The translations under genes were made by a program, and so were the position numbers. Below are positions 36,546 to 46,068 of a DNA stretch of 64,000 nucleotides, in pieces. Each line of letters starts with the position of its first letter. Position 1 is the first letter of the stretch. The notes beneath the pieces are model-generated. The model had not been told where the DNA came from. It was given only the letters and a program-made list of their open reading frames with translations, and made no database searches. The stretch comes from Pseudomonas tritici (GTDB taxonomy: Bacteria > Pseudomonadota > Gammaproteobacteria > Pseudomonadales > Pseudomonadaceae): assembly GCF_014268275.3 (NCBI RefSeq), contig NZ_CP077084.1, positions 992,001-1,056,000 of the forward strand, written 5' to 3'.

Positions 36546-36938
36546 ATGGCTAGCGTCCAAGAGCCCGATTTTATGAAAGGGCCTAGAACGTCCCTAGAGG
36601 GCCTGACAGGTACTTCCGAAGCTCGAGCTTTAGCAGTCGAACGATTGCCTAAAAAGCCTTACTGCCTAGTTCGCGACTGGACAATATTTCGCATTGAAGT
36701 CACCCGTGACGAGCTCTTCAAATGCAATGCAGCGGGCCAGCTCCCGATGATCCTGTTTGCCCATAACGTGGCAGAGGACAGTCAAGGCCGTTTCGAAAGG
36801 GGCGACTGGGTTCGTTCAAGCATGTGCACCGGTTTCCACGATGGTGTTGTGTTCGAAACCAGAAACACGATTTACGTGTTGATCGGCCCAGGTTATGAAC
36901 AGCTCGCAAGCCTGAAAGACGTTTTCTCCCTCTTCTAA
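36546..36938 (+). CDS. Small island protein (DUF6957-like)
   Basis: The 130-residue protein has a conserved region around FAHNVAEDSQGRFERGDWVR and NTIYVLIGPGYEQLA. A homologous block occurs in the product of 37518-37901 (FGHNRKDQYGRFGDGHLIRT), so the two are related. Function is unknown. Start ATG follows GAGGTGA. It is first in a run of four rightward genes divergent from the XRE regulator. Confidence 0.65.
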   Translation: MASVQEPDFMKGPRTSLEGLTGTSEARALAVERLPKKPYCLVRDWTIFRIEVTRDELFKCNAAGQLPMILFAHNVAEDSQGRFERGDWVRSSMCTGFHDGVVFETRNTIYVLIGPGYEQLASLKDVFSLF

Positions 36939-36980
36939 CCTGCGCTCTGTATCGGAGCCCTTTCAGGCCAAGGACATAAA

Positions 36981-37427
36981 ATGTTTAGAACACACGACGC
37001 CGACATGCTGGGCCTACCAGGCATGTTCGGTGAGGGTCAGTACCAATGGCATCAGGTATCCAAAGTGCTTCGTAATCACTGGTATCACGTAACCGTCCAG
37101 GCTAAGACCGAGGGCAGAATTTCCGAGGCGGTTCTGATGATCGACAGCGAACCTCGACTGCAGCAGGTGCTGATTGCCCAAGACGCTGAGACGATCATTA
37201 CAGAGGTACAAGTAGTCACTCCCGCCCATATGAACGGAACGAGAAACTGGCGAATGGAGACTCTGACCAAGGTGACGCTCGGCGAAGACGAGAACGAATG
37301 CGTGGTGTGTTTGTTGGAAGTGGATACAGGCTCCCTATATCACAGTTCTCATCAACCCGGCTTCAGTAGCGGTGCACTGAGCAACCTTCGTCCGATCTAT
37401 CATTCGAACATGATTCGTACAGCCTGA
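36981..37427 (+). CDS. Small island protein, 148 residues
   Basis: The protein (MFRTHDADMLGLPGMFGEGQ) has a mixed alpha/beta pattern and no recognised motif. AAGGACAT precedes the ATG. It lies 42 bp after the previous gene in the same run. Confidence 0.6.
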   Translation: MFRTHDADMLGLPGMFGEGQYQWHQVSKVLRNHWYHVTVQAKTEGRISEAVLMIDSEPRLQQVLIAQDAETIITEVQVVTPAHMNGTRNWRMETLTKVTLGEDENECVVCLLEVDTGSLYHSSHQPGFSSGALSNLRPIYHSNMIRTA

Positions 37428-37517
37428 AATTTATCAAGAATCCCGCACGATATCAGCGCAAATGGTTCCGTGTGGATTTACTGGTAACGCCATACGGGCT
37501 GCGAAAGGAGCGCAATT

Positions 37518-37901
37518 ATGCTGAACACTTTTGATGTGAATTTCCATGGAAAACGACATACAGATTTCGATCTCGCACGAATTCTAAGAGCACAAGCGCA
37601 AGGCTTCGACAAACCGATAACAGCCTATCTCTGCGGAGTATCCATAAAGGCTCGTGCTGGATTAGGCGTCGTGTTTGGTCACAACCGTAAAGACCAATAT
37701 GGACGGTTCGGCGACGGTCACCTGATTCGGACTTCTGACGTGATCAAAGTCGAGCGTGAAGGCAGGTTTTGGGTGATGACGACCGAAAATTCCAGATACG
37801 TGCTCGTAACATTTCAGCGCGGTAACGGGCGTGCGAGCCTGCGGGAGTTTCTGCGGCTTTCACAGGGGATGCACCACTTCACCCCGCGAGGGTTACAGTA
37901 A
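37518..37901 (+). CDS. Small island protein (DUF6957-like), related to 36546 gene
   Basis: The 127-residue protein shares the block VFGHNRKDQYGRFGDGHLIR and the following Thr-x-Asn-x-x-Tyr-Val-Leu pattern with the product at 36546. This suggests duplication within the island. AAGGAG precedes the ATG. Confidence 0.65.
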   Translation: MLNTFDVNFHGKRHTDFDLARILRAQAQGFDKPITAYLCGVSIKARAGLGVVFGHNRKDQYGRFGDGHLIRTSDVIKVEREGRFWVMTTENSRYVLVTFQRGNGRASLREFLRLSQGMHHFTPRGLQ

Positions 37902-37956
37902 TGGTCGTGGTCTTCTTCCACTGGCAAAGCCTCCTGAATGGCTTCGAGGTGGTGTC

Positions 37957-38235
37957 ATGATCGTCAAGGCAGGCGAAGTCATCTGCATTGCCTCGGGCAT
38001 TTTTGAGAATTACGACCGCGCTGGGCCCTTTGTTGCAACGCAGGACTTCGACCTCGATTCATTCATAGCAGAGGCAATGAAGCCGCTCACAGAGAAATGG
38101 GAAGTGTCGAGCTTGTTTGCGGATATTCCCAGGGTGCTTTTCGATAACGGGCTCATCACCAAGCTTCCTTGTCGCAAAATTTACCTAGGAGCGATGGGCG
38201 AAGTCGACATTTGGGAAGAGCAGGATGACCTTTGA
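37957..38235 (+). CDS. Small island protein, 92 residues
   Basis: The protein (MIVKAGEVICIASGIFENYD) ends a four-gene run. Its start resembles the ubiquitous beta-strand opening of small regulatory or immunity proteins, but no family is recognised. GAGGTGG precedes the ATG. Confidence 0.55.
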   Translation: MIVKAGEVICIASGIFENYDRAGPFVATQDFDLDSFIAEAMKPLTEKWEVSSLFADIPRVLFDNGLITKLPCRKIYLGAMGEVDIWEEQDDL

Positions 38236-38256
38236 TGACGACGCTTCAAGTATTTG

Positions 38257-38411
38257 GCAAAAGCCTAATGAAGGTAGCGATAGAGCTGAGATTCTTTGCC
38301 TTGCAGCAGCCGCACTTAGGATCGCGGTAAACGTCGATGACTTCACCGCCTTGTGCCGCTCCGGTCATGAGTAGTGTCGTGAACGCGGCAATTCGCAGAC
38401 TGGCATTAATG
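38257..38411 (-). pseudogene. DUF411 copper-associated protein, truncated
   Basis: The minus-strand frame reads a signal-like stretch (LRIAAFTTLLMTGAAQGGEV) then VIDVYRDPKCGCCKA, the copper-binding signature of DUF411 proteins. It then diverges and stops at about 51 residues instead of ~150. No ATG opens the frame in the correct place (an ATT follows AGGAG). It is a decayed remnant of a copper-resistance cluster. Confidence 0.75.
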
Positions 38412-38424
38412 GGAGTTCTCCTGT

Positions 38425-38690
38425 TTATAAATAATGCTTACCGGCAGCAACATCCGCCGCCGTTCCCGTCACAGCCCGAGGTTTATTACTCGCTACGCTT
38501 TCCACTGTCGCCAGCATTGCTGGATAGCCCGCGTTCTTCAGGGCCGCAAGCAGTGCTTGGCTGTCCGAATCGCCGCTGACCTTCACCCGTCCGGATTGTA
38601 AATCCACTGCTACGTCACTGACTCCTTCAAGTGGGCGCAGCGCTTCAGTGACATGTTTGACAAATGAGCCACAGCTCATGCCCTGACTGT
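38425..38690 (-). pseudogene. Heavy-metal-associated domain remnant with mutated metal site
   Basis: The frame encodes an HMA domain (VKHVTEALRPLEGVSDVAVD) but the metal motif reads GMSCGSF: the second Cys is replaced by Phe. It has no ATG at its natural start and the first strand of the domain is missing. Together with the DUF411 fragment directly downstream it marks a former copper-tolerance module. Confidence 0.7.
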
Positions 38691-38975
38691 CGAGCAATCG
38701 CCCGAGCAAATCAAAGTTGCTCAACCGATCAATCGCCGTACCTCAGTCAATCGCTTATAGCACTGCCTTCTGACTTGGGTCGCCTTAGCGCACCCTGAAA
38801 TTCGAGGAAATCTAATCTAATTTTTTACGATTTCTTTACGGTAGGTTTTATCGCTCATCCCGATACTGGCCGTGATTTTTGATCGTCCACGTGCCTGCTC
38901 TGCAGTTGGCCCTGGAAAAACGTAATGCCCAAGGACGGCATGCAGTTACTCCCCGCTAATTGAGAGGGCGCCACC
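38691..38975. other. Leader region of kup
   Basis: No gene recognised. The stretch 38815-38870 is AT-rich (TTTTTTACGATTTCTTTACG) and may hold the kup promoter. The 5' end of the mutated HMA remnant lies at its left. Confidence 0.4.
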
Positions 38976-40877
38976 TTGAGTGAGACCGCAACCGCTACAC
39001 ACGTAGACTCCCCATCCAAAGCATCAGGGGTGGGCTTACTCGTCGCTGCTGTAGGTGTGGTTTACGGAGACATTGGCACGAGCCCCCTCTACACGTTGAA
39101 AGAGGTCTTTTCCGGGCATTACGGTGTTCAGGTGAATCACGATGGCGTGCTTGGCATTCTGTCGTTGATCTTTTGGTCACTGATCTGGGTAGTCTCGATT
39201 AAGTACGTATTGTTCATTTTGCGTGCCGACAACCAGGGCGAAGGCGGCATCATGGCTTTGACTGCGTTAGCCCGCCGCGCAGCTGCACCTTACCCACACA
39301 TGAGCAAGATACTGGTTCTGCTCGGCCTATTCGGCGCGGCACTTTTTTACGGCGACAGCATGATTACCCCGGCTATTTCGGTGCTCTCTGCGGTCGAAGG
39401 ATTACAGTTAGCATTTGATGGTATCGAGCACTGGGTCGTGCCTATATCAGTGGTCGTGCTCGTCGCCCTGTTCTTGATACAGAAACATGGCACAGCTCGA
39501 ATCGGCATACTGTTTGGCCCTGTCATGGTGCTGTGGTTTGTGGTGCTGGGCGCCCTCGGTATCCACGGCATTTTGCAGCGGCCCGAAGTGCTGCAAGCGC
39601 TAAACCCTGTTTGGGCAGTGCAGTTCTTTGTTGCTCATCCAGGCATGGGTGTAGCGATTTTGGGCGCCGTCGTGTTGGCATTGACCGGTGCTGAAGCACT
39701 GTATGCCGACATGGGCCATTTTGGCCGCAAGCCGATTTCTCGGGCATGGTTCATGTTGGTGTTGCCGGGGCTGGCACTTAATTATTTTGGCCAAGGCGCC
39801 TTGATCCTGGAAAACCCGGAGGCTGTGCGCAATCCGTTCTACTTGCTTGCGCCGAGCTGGGCACTGCTGCCGATGGTCGCGCTTTCCACACTGGCGACCA
39901 TCATCGCTTCTCAAGCCGTAATCTCCGGTGCTTTCTCCCTGACGCGCCAGGCCATCCAGCTAGGGTACGTCCCTCGGATGTTCATCCAGCACACCTCCAG
40001 CCAAGAGCAGGGGCAGATCTACATCGGCACGGTTAACTGGGCGTTGATGGTAGGTGTTGTACTGCTGGTGATCGGGTTCGAGTCATCCAGCGCCTTGGCT
40101 GCCGCTTATGGGGTCGCGGTGACAGGCACCATGTTGATCACAACGATCCTGTCTTCGGCTGTCGTCCTGCTGCTATGGAAAACACCGCGCTGGCTGGCGA
40201 TCCCGATGCTGCTTGGCTTCTTGCTCGTCGACAGCTTGTACTTTGCGGCCAACGCTCCGAAGATTTTTCAGGGCGGAGCATTCCCGGTCATTGCCGGTGT
40301 CGCTCTTTTCATCCTGATGACGACTTGGAAGCGGGGTCGAAAAATCATTGTTGAGCGGCTGGATGAAACCGCGCTTCCTTTGCCCTTGTTCATCAGCAGC
40401 ATTCGCTCGCAGCCTCCACATCGAGTGCAAGGAACAGCAGTCTTTCTCACGGCGAGGGCTGATGCCGTACCTCATGCGCTGCTGCACAACTTGCTGCATA
40501 ACCAGGTCTTGCATGAGCAAGTGGTGCTCCTCACCGTTGTGTCTGAAGACAGCCCACGCGTCAGTCCTGCGCGTAGGTTCGAGGTCGAAGCTTATGGGGA
40601 AGGTTTTTTCCGAGTGAGCCTTCACTTTGGCTTTATGGAAGAAGCCGACGTTCCTCTGGCATTGAGTCTTTGCCACTTGGCTGACCTTGATTTCAGTCCG
40701 ATGCGCACAACGTATTTCTTGAGCCGAGAGACCGTGATTCCTACTAAACGAATCGGCATGGCGCGCTGGCGAGAGAGTCTTTTTGCCTTCCTGCTGAAGA
40801 ACGCAAACAGCAATCTCAAATATTTCAAATTGCCCATCAACAGGGTGATCGAGCTGGGTACCCAGGTGGAAATGTAA
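38976..40877 (+). CDS. kup: Kup low-affinity potassium uptake transporter
   Basis: The 633-residue protein has the KUP/HAK signature [19 protein letters not shown] near residue 28, about 12 membrane segments and a C-terminal cytosolic domain. Length is normal. It imports K+ with protons. The start is a TTG (Met-Ser-Glu-Thr) supported by GAGAGGG 7 nt upstream. Acquisition on the island adds to any chromosomal copy; the split host antiporter is also a K+/Na+/Ca2+ transporter. Confidence 0.95.
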   Translation: MSETATATHVDSPSKASGVGLLVAAVGVVYGDIGTSPLYTLKEVFSGHYGVQVNHDGVLGILSLIFWSLIWVVSIKYVLFILRADNQGEGGIMALTALARRAAAPYPHMSKILVLLGLFGAALFYGDSMITPAISVLSAVEGLQLAFDGIEHWVVPISVVVLVALFLIQKHGTARIGILFGPVMVLWFVVLGALGIHGILQRPEVLQALNPVWAVQFFVAHPGMGVAILGAVVLALTGAEALYADMGHFGRKPISRAWFMLVLPGLALNYFGQGALILENPEAVRNPFYLLAPSWALLPMVALSTLATIIASQAVISGAFSLTRQAIQLGYVPRMFIQHTSSQEQGQIYIGTVNWALMVGVVLLVIGFESSSALAAAYGVAVTGTMLITTILSSAVVLLLWKTPRWLAIPMLLGFLLVDSLYFAANAPKIFQGGAFPVIAGVALFILMTTWKRGRKIIVERLDETALPLPLFISSIRSQPPHRVQGTAVFLTARADAVPHALLHNLLHNQVLHEQVVLLTVVSEDSPRVSPARRFEVEAYGEGFFRVSLHFGFMEEADVPLALSLCHLADLDFSPMRTTYFLSRETVIPTKRIGMARWRESLFAFLLKNANSNLKYFKLPINRVIELGTQVEM

Positions 40878-40938
40878 AAACATCTGAAGCCGCATGTGTC
40901 ATTTAAAATGGCAAGGCTTTGGTTCGGGAAACGGCTGC

Positions 40939-41094
40939 TCACGACTTGTTCGTGTTGATCTTCCCAGTGTCTATTTTCGATGGAGGCTTGGGCAAGCCGG
41001 ATTCGAATAGGAAGCGATGATCAAGAAAACTAATCATGCTTCCTACCGCCGCAATCACAACCATCATCAACATACCGATATCCGAAGATTGCAT
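40939..41094 (-). CDS. Small single-pass membrane protein downstream of the CorA-like gene
   Basis: The 51-residue frame MQSSDIGMLMMVVIAAVGSM has one hydrophobic helix (~7-24) and a basic C-terminal tail. AGGAG lies 6 nt before the ATG. It follows the CorA-like gene by 42 bp in the same direction and may be a small subunit or regulator of it. Confidence 0.65.
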   Translation of the reverse strand: MQSSDIGMLMMVVIAAVGSMISFLDHRFLFESGLPKPPSKIDTGKINTNKS

Positions 41095-41136
41095 CGTGTG
41101 CTCCTGACCGAGATACCCATTAAAAAAGCGAATTCG

Positions 41137-42048
41137 TTAGGCCATACGCCGCAATGCGTAAACCATTCCCGCACCGACGAAACCCATGCACATGATCAGT
41201 ACGGGAAAGGACATCCACCAGGGAACACCGGACGTCATCATGCTGAATTCCGACATCCCGCCGATGCCGGCGATAAGGTTTAACGGGAGGAAAACGACAT
41301 TGATGAGCGTAAGTTTGCGAAGGGCTCGATTCATGCTGTTGTTTGCAAGGTTGCCGTGCGACTCGATCAGGTTTGCGAACACCTTCGCGTGAATTTTGGC
41401 CTGCTGATAACTTTGCTCGTTTTCTATGATCAGGTCGTTTAGCGAATCTAGCTGTCTGTCACTGAAGCCTTGTCGCTGGCCATGGTTTCGCAGCAGGGTC
41501 AAAACCGCGCCGTTACCTTGAATCGCGTTTACGTAGTAAACAAGGCTTTCGCTCAGGTTGTACATTTGAGCCAGCTGCTGGTTATCCATCGCTCGGGTGA
41601 ATTGGTGCTGAATCTCTCGAGCAATTTGTTTCACTACCCTCAAATGCCCGAGGTAGTGATGAACGCTTTCAGCGAGTAGCGCCATCAACACATCCACTGG
41701 GCCAGTCATTTGCAGATCGTGCTCAAGACTGGACAGCAGCGAATTGCTTGCACAAATCACCACCAGCCGCTTTTCACTCGACACCACGCCGAACGATGAG
41801 ACATTGAATGCTCGCCCGTCAAAGCTTTCCGGGCGCTTCCAGATCAGGAACAGGTGATCTGGTTTGATCTCGATTCGAGCCACCTCATCAGGATCGAGGG
41901 ACGATTCCATCGCTTGAGCGCTAATGCCCAAGCGACTCTGTAGCTCGGATTGCTCGGCTGCGTCCGGGGCGACAGACAGCCAAATACACGCGTCGTCTTT
42001 TGATGCGCAGCACAGGGAGCCAGACTGTATAGAGTAACCTTCAACCAT
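41137..42048 (-). CDS. CorA/ZntB-family divalent cation transporter
   Basis: The 303-residue protein has the CorA architecture: acidic N-terminal domain, a long helix and two C-terminal membrane segments (VVFLPLNLIAGIGGM and MSFPVLIMCMGFVGAGMVYAL). The usual GMN selectivity motif reads GMS (GGMSEF), so transport selectivity may differ from Mg2+ channels. It starts 3 bp after the RimK-like gene ends. Confidence 0.85.
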   Translation of the reverse strand: MVEGYSIQSGSLCCASKDDACIWLSVAPDAAEQSELQSRLGISAQAMESSLDPDEVARIEIKPDHLFLIWKRPESFDGRAFNVSSFGVVSSEKRLVVICASNSLLSSLEHDLQMTGPVDVLMALLAESVHHYLGHLRVVKQIAREIQHQFTRAMDNQQLAQMYNLSESLVYYVNAIQGNGAVLTLLRNHGQRQGFSDRQLDSLNDLIIENEQSYQQAKIHAKVFANLIESHGNLANNSMNRALRKLTLINVVFLPLNLIAGIGGMSEFSMMTSGVPWWMSFPVLIMCMGFVGAGMVYALRRMA

Positions 42049-42051
42049 CGG

Positions 42052-42765
42052 TCACCACGCCTGGCCACGGTGTTTCAGTTCCAGCCTTTGCGTGAAGGCC
42101 AGCAATACGCGCCGATACAGTTCGTCACCCAGCACGGCATCTTCGATACCAGCGTCGAGGTTGGGGTTGTCGTTCACTTCGATCACCAGTACCCGATCAC
42201 CTGCCTGCTTGAGGTCGACGCCGTAGAGCCCATCCCCAATGAGACGGGCCGTTTGTACGGCAAAGGCCTCAAAAAGCTGGCGACCGATCTCCTGCAGCGG
42301 TTCAATCGACGCCTTGCCGAAGTACAACGAGAGCGTGAAGGCTTCTGTTTCGCCGTATGGGTGATTTGCCAGCGCTCGCTCCAGGGTACGTTCAAGATCA
42401 TTCAGCCCGACCCCGTAAAGCGCTTTGCGTGCCAGCTCGCTGACGGTGCGTACCGAGGGGAAAACTTTGTGCCCGCGCGCCTCTGCCAGCAGTGAGCAGT
42501 AGTAACCCTGGCCGAGGTATTTGTAGTTGCGACAGAGGTTGATGACTTGGGTGCGGTGAGGAAAATCATCGCTGTGTTCAAGGTAGTCTTGGGCAAGCAT
42601 CAGGCTCTCGCTGGGCAAGTAATCTGCCCAGTCGTCCTTACGCTCGACCAGTATGAGCAGTCGGTTCCCTGAGCGTTTGATACTGGGAGGTTCCTCACTG
42701 AGGGAGATTGTAGAACGCTCGGTTTTATCTAATACTTCGTTCACGTTGGCTTGCACCGCTGACAT
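42052..42765 (-). pseudogene. RimK-like ATP-grasp protein with large internal deletion
   Basis: The 237-residue product joins the N-terminal RLAN domain (RLLILVERKDDWADYLPSES) and the segment FTLSLYFGKASIEPLQEIGR directly to the last part of the ATP-grasp domain (ARLIGDGLYGVDLKQAGDRV, IEVNDNPNLDAG). Intact relatives are about twice as long. The nucleotide-binding core is missing, in frame. It could still fold but should lack ligase activity. The divergent GNAT/C39 gene is its usual genomic partner. Confidence 0.75.
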
Positions 42766-42859
42766 GAGTAATTGATCCCTGTTGAAGAAGACGCCGCTTC
42801 AATAAATCACGGGCATCTCAGTCTGTCCCGGTTCGTTACTCAAAAATTACGGTGTTGCC

Positions 42860-43954
42860 ATGTCTTTTGATTTCCGCTTTGCATCTCTGGACGATGTTGA
42901 TGAATTGGTCGAGTTGGAGCAGGAATGTTTTACGCTGGATCGGCTGAACCAGCGCAACTTCAGTTGGATGATTAGTCGAGCAAACGCGTCTCTCATCCTG
43001 GCTACCTCAGGCGGCAAACTCGCCGGTTACGCTCTTTTGCTTTTCCATCGAGGCACTTCGCTCGCGCGCTTGTATTCCATAGCGGTTAGCCAGGCTTGGC
43101 GAGGTCATAGTCTCGGGCAGCGCTTGCTGGACGAAGCCCAGGCATGTGCCTTGGCGCGCAATTGCGCGTGGCTGCGACTGGAGGTGCGTCTCGACAACCC
43201 TGCCGCCATCCGACTCTATGAAGCAAATGGGTACCATCGATTCGCAATCGTGGAGGACTACTACGAAGACCATGCTGAGGCGTTGCGCTACGAGAAACGC
43301 ATCTTGTGCGATGCTCCACCGCCAGCACGTCAGGTACCGTATTACCAGCAGACCACAGAGTTCACTTGCGGCGCGGCTTGCCTGCTAATGGCCATGGCCG
43401 CCATCGACGTGAATCGTCTTATGAGTCGCTCGGAAGAGATACAACTGTGGCGCGAGGCAACCACCGTTTTCATGACTGCGGGACACGGTGGCTGCAGTCC
43501 CCAAGGGATGGCATTGGCGGCATGGCGACGCGGTTATGACGTGCGTCTAGAGCTCAGTCATTTGGGCTCGCTTTTTCTGCACGGCGTACGTAGCGCTCAG
43601 AAGAAGGCCGTCATGAAACTGGTGGAGGAAGGGTTTGCCCAAGATTTGACTGAAACGAGTGTTGAGCAGGTTCTGGCCTCTACTCTGGATGTCGGCGCTG
43701 CATTGGAGGCCGGATTTAAACCGGTGGTACTGATTAGCAGCTACCGATTCACCCGTCTAAAAGCCCCTCACTGGGTGATCATCACCGGCTGCGACGATGA
43801 GTTCGTTTACCTGCATGACCCAGATATCGACCATAGCAAGCTGAAACGCAGCCTGGACTGCCAGCACTTGCCGATTAGCCATGAAGAGTTCCTTCGCATG
43901 AGTGTATTTGGCGTTCAGCGCGTTCGTGCTGCCGTTATGCTGCGCGCAAGGTGA
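42860..43954 (+). CDS. GNAT acetyltransferase fused to C39-like cysteine peptidase domain
   Basis: Residues 1-150 are a RimI-like N-acetyltransferase (LARLYSIAVSQAWRGHSLGQ, acetyl-CoA loop). Residues 155-360 are a papain-like C39 domain with Cys170 in TEFTCGAACLLMAM and a His near 300 in APHWVIITG. This fusion is found next to RLAN/RimK-type ligases and may process or modify a peptide; the substrate is unknown. Here the RimK partner (divergent) is internally deleted. No ribosome site is obvious. Confidence 0.85.
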   Translation: MSFDFRFASLDDVDELVELEQECFTLDRLNQRNFSWMISRANASLILATSGGKLAGYALLLFHRGTSLARLYSIAVSQAWRGHSLGQRLLDEAQACALARNCAWLRLEVRLDNPAAIRLYEANGYHRFAIVEDYYEDHAEALRYEKRILCDAPPPARQVPYYQQTTEFTCGAACLLMAMAAIDVNRLMSRSEEIQLWREATTVFMTAGHGGCSPQGMALAAWRRGYDVRLELSHLGSLFLHGVRSAQKKAVMKLVEEGFAQDLTETSVEQVLASTLDVGAALEAGFKPVVLISSYRFTRLKAPHWVIITGCDDEFVYLHDPDIDHSKLKRSLDCQHLPISHEEFLRMSVFGVQRVRAAVMLRAR

Positions 43955-44011
43955 ACGGGTGGCCACCTATGCAAAGACCGAGTGCCGAGGGGTGATATTG
44001 TCTCAATACCA

Positions 44012-44704
44012 TCATCTACATCTTGGACTGCTTAAGGCTGTTGACCAGATGTCATGATTGCACCGAGAACAATCTGCGCGTTGGGCCTCCGCAATGTGCT
44101 GAGGGCAACCGCAATTTACGCAGCAGAACAGGGCCGTCGCAGGCGCAGTTTCAAACTCAGCACGATGTTCTAATGGTAGGACGGACAGCCCAGGGCGCAG
44201 ATCTTTCTGTTCGAAAAAATAAAGGCTGATGTCGCCGTCGGTCTCAACGAGACCGAGTCTTACTTGTCCGAGATGTTCAACACCTTGCTGTCGTAACTCC
44301 ATCAACAATTCGTTGGATGAGATGTTCAGCGTGTCTAAAGACTTAAGCTCATAGAGACCGTCACGGATGACAGTTACCGGAAGCCCATCCATCCAGGCTT
44401 CGAATCTTTTGCTCTTGGTCATCACTAAGACGGTAAGCCGGTAGAGAAGCAGGAGCGTGAGAAATACTACGGCGACCGGCAGCAGCGGAACGTCATGATA
44501 GAAGGACACATCTCCTGCTGCTGAGCCCAATGTCAAAATTACGACCAGCTCAAAAAGTGAGAGCTGTCTGATCCCTCGTCGACCGCTGGATTTCAAAAAA
44601 AGAAACACTGCGAGAAAAGCGAAGGTGGCCCGGAAACCCACCTCCAGCAAGAACGTTAAAGGAAATTCGTCTATGAGCATCCGCTGGATATCAAAAGGCG
44701 ACAT
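44012..44704 (-). CDS. DUF421 (YetF-like) membrane protein
   Basis: The 230-residue protein starts at the ATG at 44704 (GAGG upstream). It has three membrane segments (VGFRATFAFLAVFLFLK; LSLFELVVILTLGSAAGDV; VAVVFLTLLLLYRL) and a cytoplasmic domain of the DUF421 type. A C-terminal Cys cluster (CCVNCGC...CSRC) could bind zinc. Family function is unclear. Confidence 0.85.
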   Translation of the reverse strand: MSPFDIQRMLIDEFPLTFLLEVGFRATFAFLAVFLFLKSSGRRGIRQLSLFELVVILTLGSAAGDVSFYHDVPLLPVAVVFLTLLLLYRLTVLVMTKSKRFEAWMDGLPVTVIRDGLYELKSLDTLNISSNELLMELRQQGVEHLGQVRLGLVETDGDISLYFFEQKDLRPGLSVLPLEHRAEFETAPATALFCCVNCGCPQHIAEAQRADCSRCNHDIWSTALSSPRCR

Positions 44705-44858
44705 CGTGACCTCGATTTTATTGTGAGAGCAGCCGACGGATCGATTCAACATTTGATTCCAAAAGCTGGTACCAGAGTATTCAGCGGGGAATCGAACTTT
44801 GCGGTGGGGCTGCGACGCGTAGCGGCTTTATCAAAGGTTCGCGCCATATCACGCGCTA

Positions 44859-45086
44859 CTACGTTGAGCTGGCTCGCCAAGTGACATCGGTAATGCCGTA
44901 TTTTTCGGCTTGAGGTTTGGACACCATCTTCAGTGGCGGGCGTCCAGGCTTGGGAATTGGGGCTGCGCCCGCATCGCAGCTAGCCCAGTGCCAGGCATCA
45001 GCGTTTTGCATCGCTTTGCTACGGATGATGAAGGACTTGGGCACACCATGAAGCTTGTAGTTGATGACGAATAGATTGTTTTCCAT
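44859..45086 (-). CDS. DUF6555-like small protein
   Basis: The 75-residue protein (NLFVINYKLHGVPKSFIIRS; DAWHWASCDAGAAPIPKPGR) matches a family of short Pseudomonas proteins of unknown function recognisable by the AWHWASCDAG motif. It is typical of this genus and supports a Pseudomonas origin of the cargo. Confidence 0.8.
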   Translation of the reverse strand: MENNLFVINYKLHGVPKSFIIRSKAMQNADAWHWASCDAGAAPIPKPGRPPLKMVSKPQAEKYGITDVTWRASST

Positions 45087-45247
45087 GACTTACTCCGTCT
45101 GCTCTGATCTAACGGAGTCATCGGGCGCGGAAAAATTCAAAAAATTCAGGGACTTCACCCCCATATTGATTTAGGGCAGTGGAGATGCAGACTCATCCGC
45201 TGAGCACCAACTAAGTCCTGCATGACCTCACGATTTCGAAGCCAGGC

Positions 45248-45658
45248 TCAACGTTTGCTAATCGGGTTTCCTGGCTGGAGAAGCTCCGCCACTGCCACTA
45301 CCATGTCATCCAGCGACCAAGGCTTGTGCAGGTAAATGGTATGAGCTGGCACTGCGGTGCTCTCGATCAGATATCCCGAGGTAAGTATCGCAGCGATGTG
45401 AGGCCACCTGCCTTTAACCATTTCTATGAACTCGATGCCTTGGACTTGTCCGGGAACGCCATGATCGGCGATCACCAGGACGCATTCACCATGCGCTTCC
45501 AGCAGGTAGGTCAACGCATCATCCGCCGTCGCGAACGGGACAGTCTTCGCGCCAATCTCATCCATGATATCGGTCATGAGCGACTGCAGAGTTGGGTCGT
45601 CCTCAATGACGATGATCTCACCGCGAATCGGCAGCAGTCCTTCCCAATTTACGTCCAA
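45248..45658 (-). CDS. Single-domain response regulator
   Basis: The 136-residue protein is a receiver domain only: acidic pair IEDDPT near residue 18, phosphoacceptor Asp near residue 65 in VIADHGVPG, Thr/Ser in ILTSGY and Lys in LHKPW. It has no output domain, like CheY/FixJ-receiver-only proteins. It is divergent from the CheB-like gene; the shared intergenic region carries an ANR/FNR box. Confidence 0.9.
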   Translation of the reverse strand: MDVNWEGLLPIRGEIIVIEDDPTLQSLMTDIMDEIGAKTVPFATADDALTYLLEAHGECVLVIADHGVPGQVQGIEFIEMVKGRWPHIAAILTSGYLIESTAVPAHTIYLHKPWSLDDMVVAVAELLQPGNPISKR

Positions 45659-46068
45659 ACAATCCTCCTCTAATCAGGGAAACCGACCAAACAGACGGAA
45701 CGGTTGGATGAGTGTAAGCGAAAATATCGCGTTTGCCGTGAAAGCGCTTGGAGCACGCGGGACACTCGACTCATGTCATGTCCCCTGCAGATGTCCTCGA
45801 AGCACATTGAAAGAGCGTCTGGCGCCTCGCTTTTTGTGATCGCGCGAGCATCGCAGTTAGATTCAATTGTGCGCGTAGAGCTATGAATGCTGCTTAGCAA
45901 TCCCTTGATCTAGATCAAACTTTGCGCATTTTTTCGAACCTTCCCCCCTGGTACCTATCGAAACCAGGAAGAGAGTCAACGCATCGCAGGGAACATAGAC
46001 CAGCACTCATTCGCAAAAGTAGATGAGGCAGCTGAGTCAAACTGGAGCATGCAATCTAGGATCGATCC
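45659..46068. other. Divergent regulatory region of response regulator and CheB-like genes
   Basis: No gene recognised in 410 bp. The perfect ANR/FNR box at 45905-45918 lies in it, 150 bp before the CheB-like start. Confidence 0.5.
45905..45918. promoter_or_regulatory. Perfect ANR/FNR (low-oxygen) box
   Basis: TTGATCTAGATCAA equals the TTGAT-N4-ATCAA consensus exactly and is fully palindromic. It suggests oxygen-responsive control (ANR or DNR in Pseudomonas) of one or both flanking signalling genes. Confidence 0.75.
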
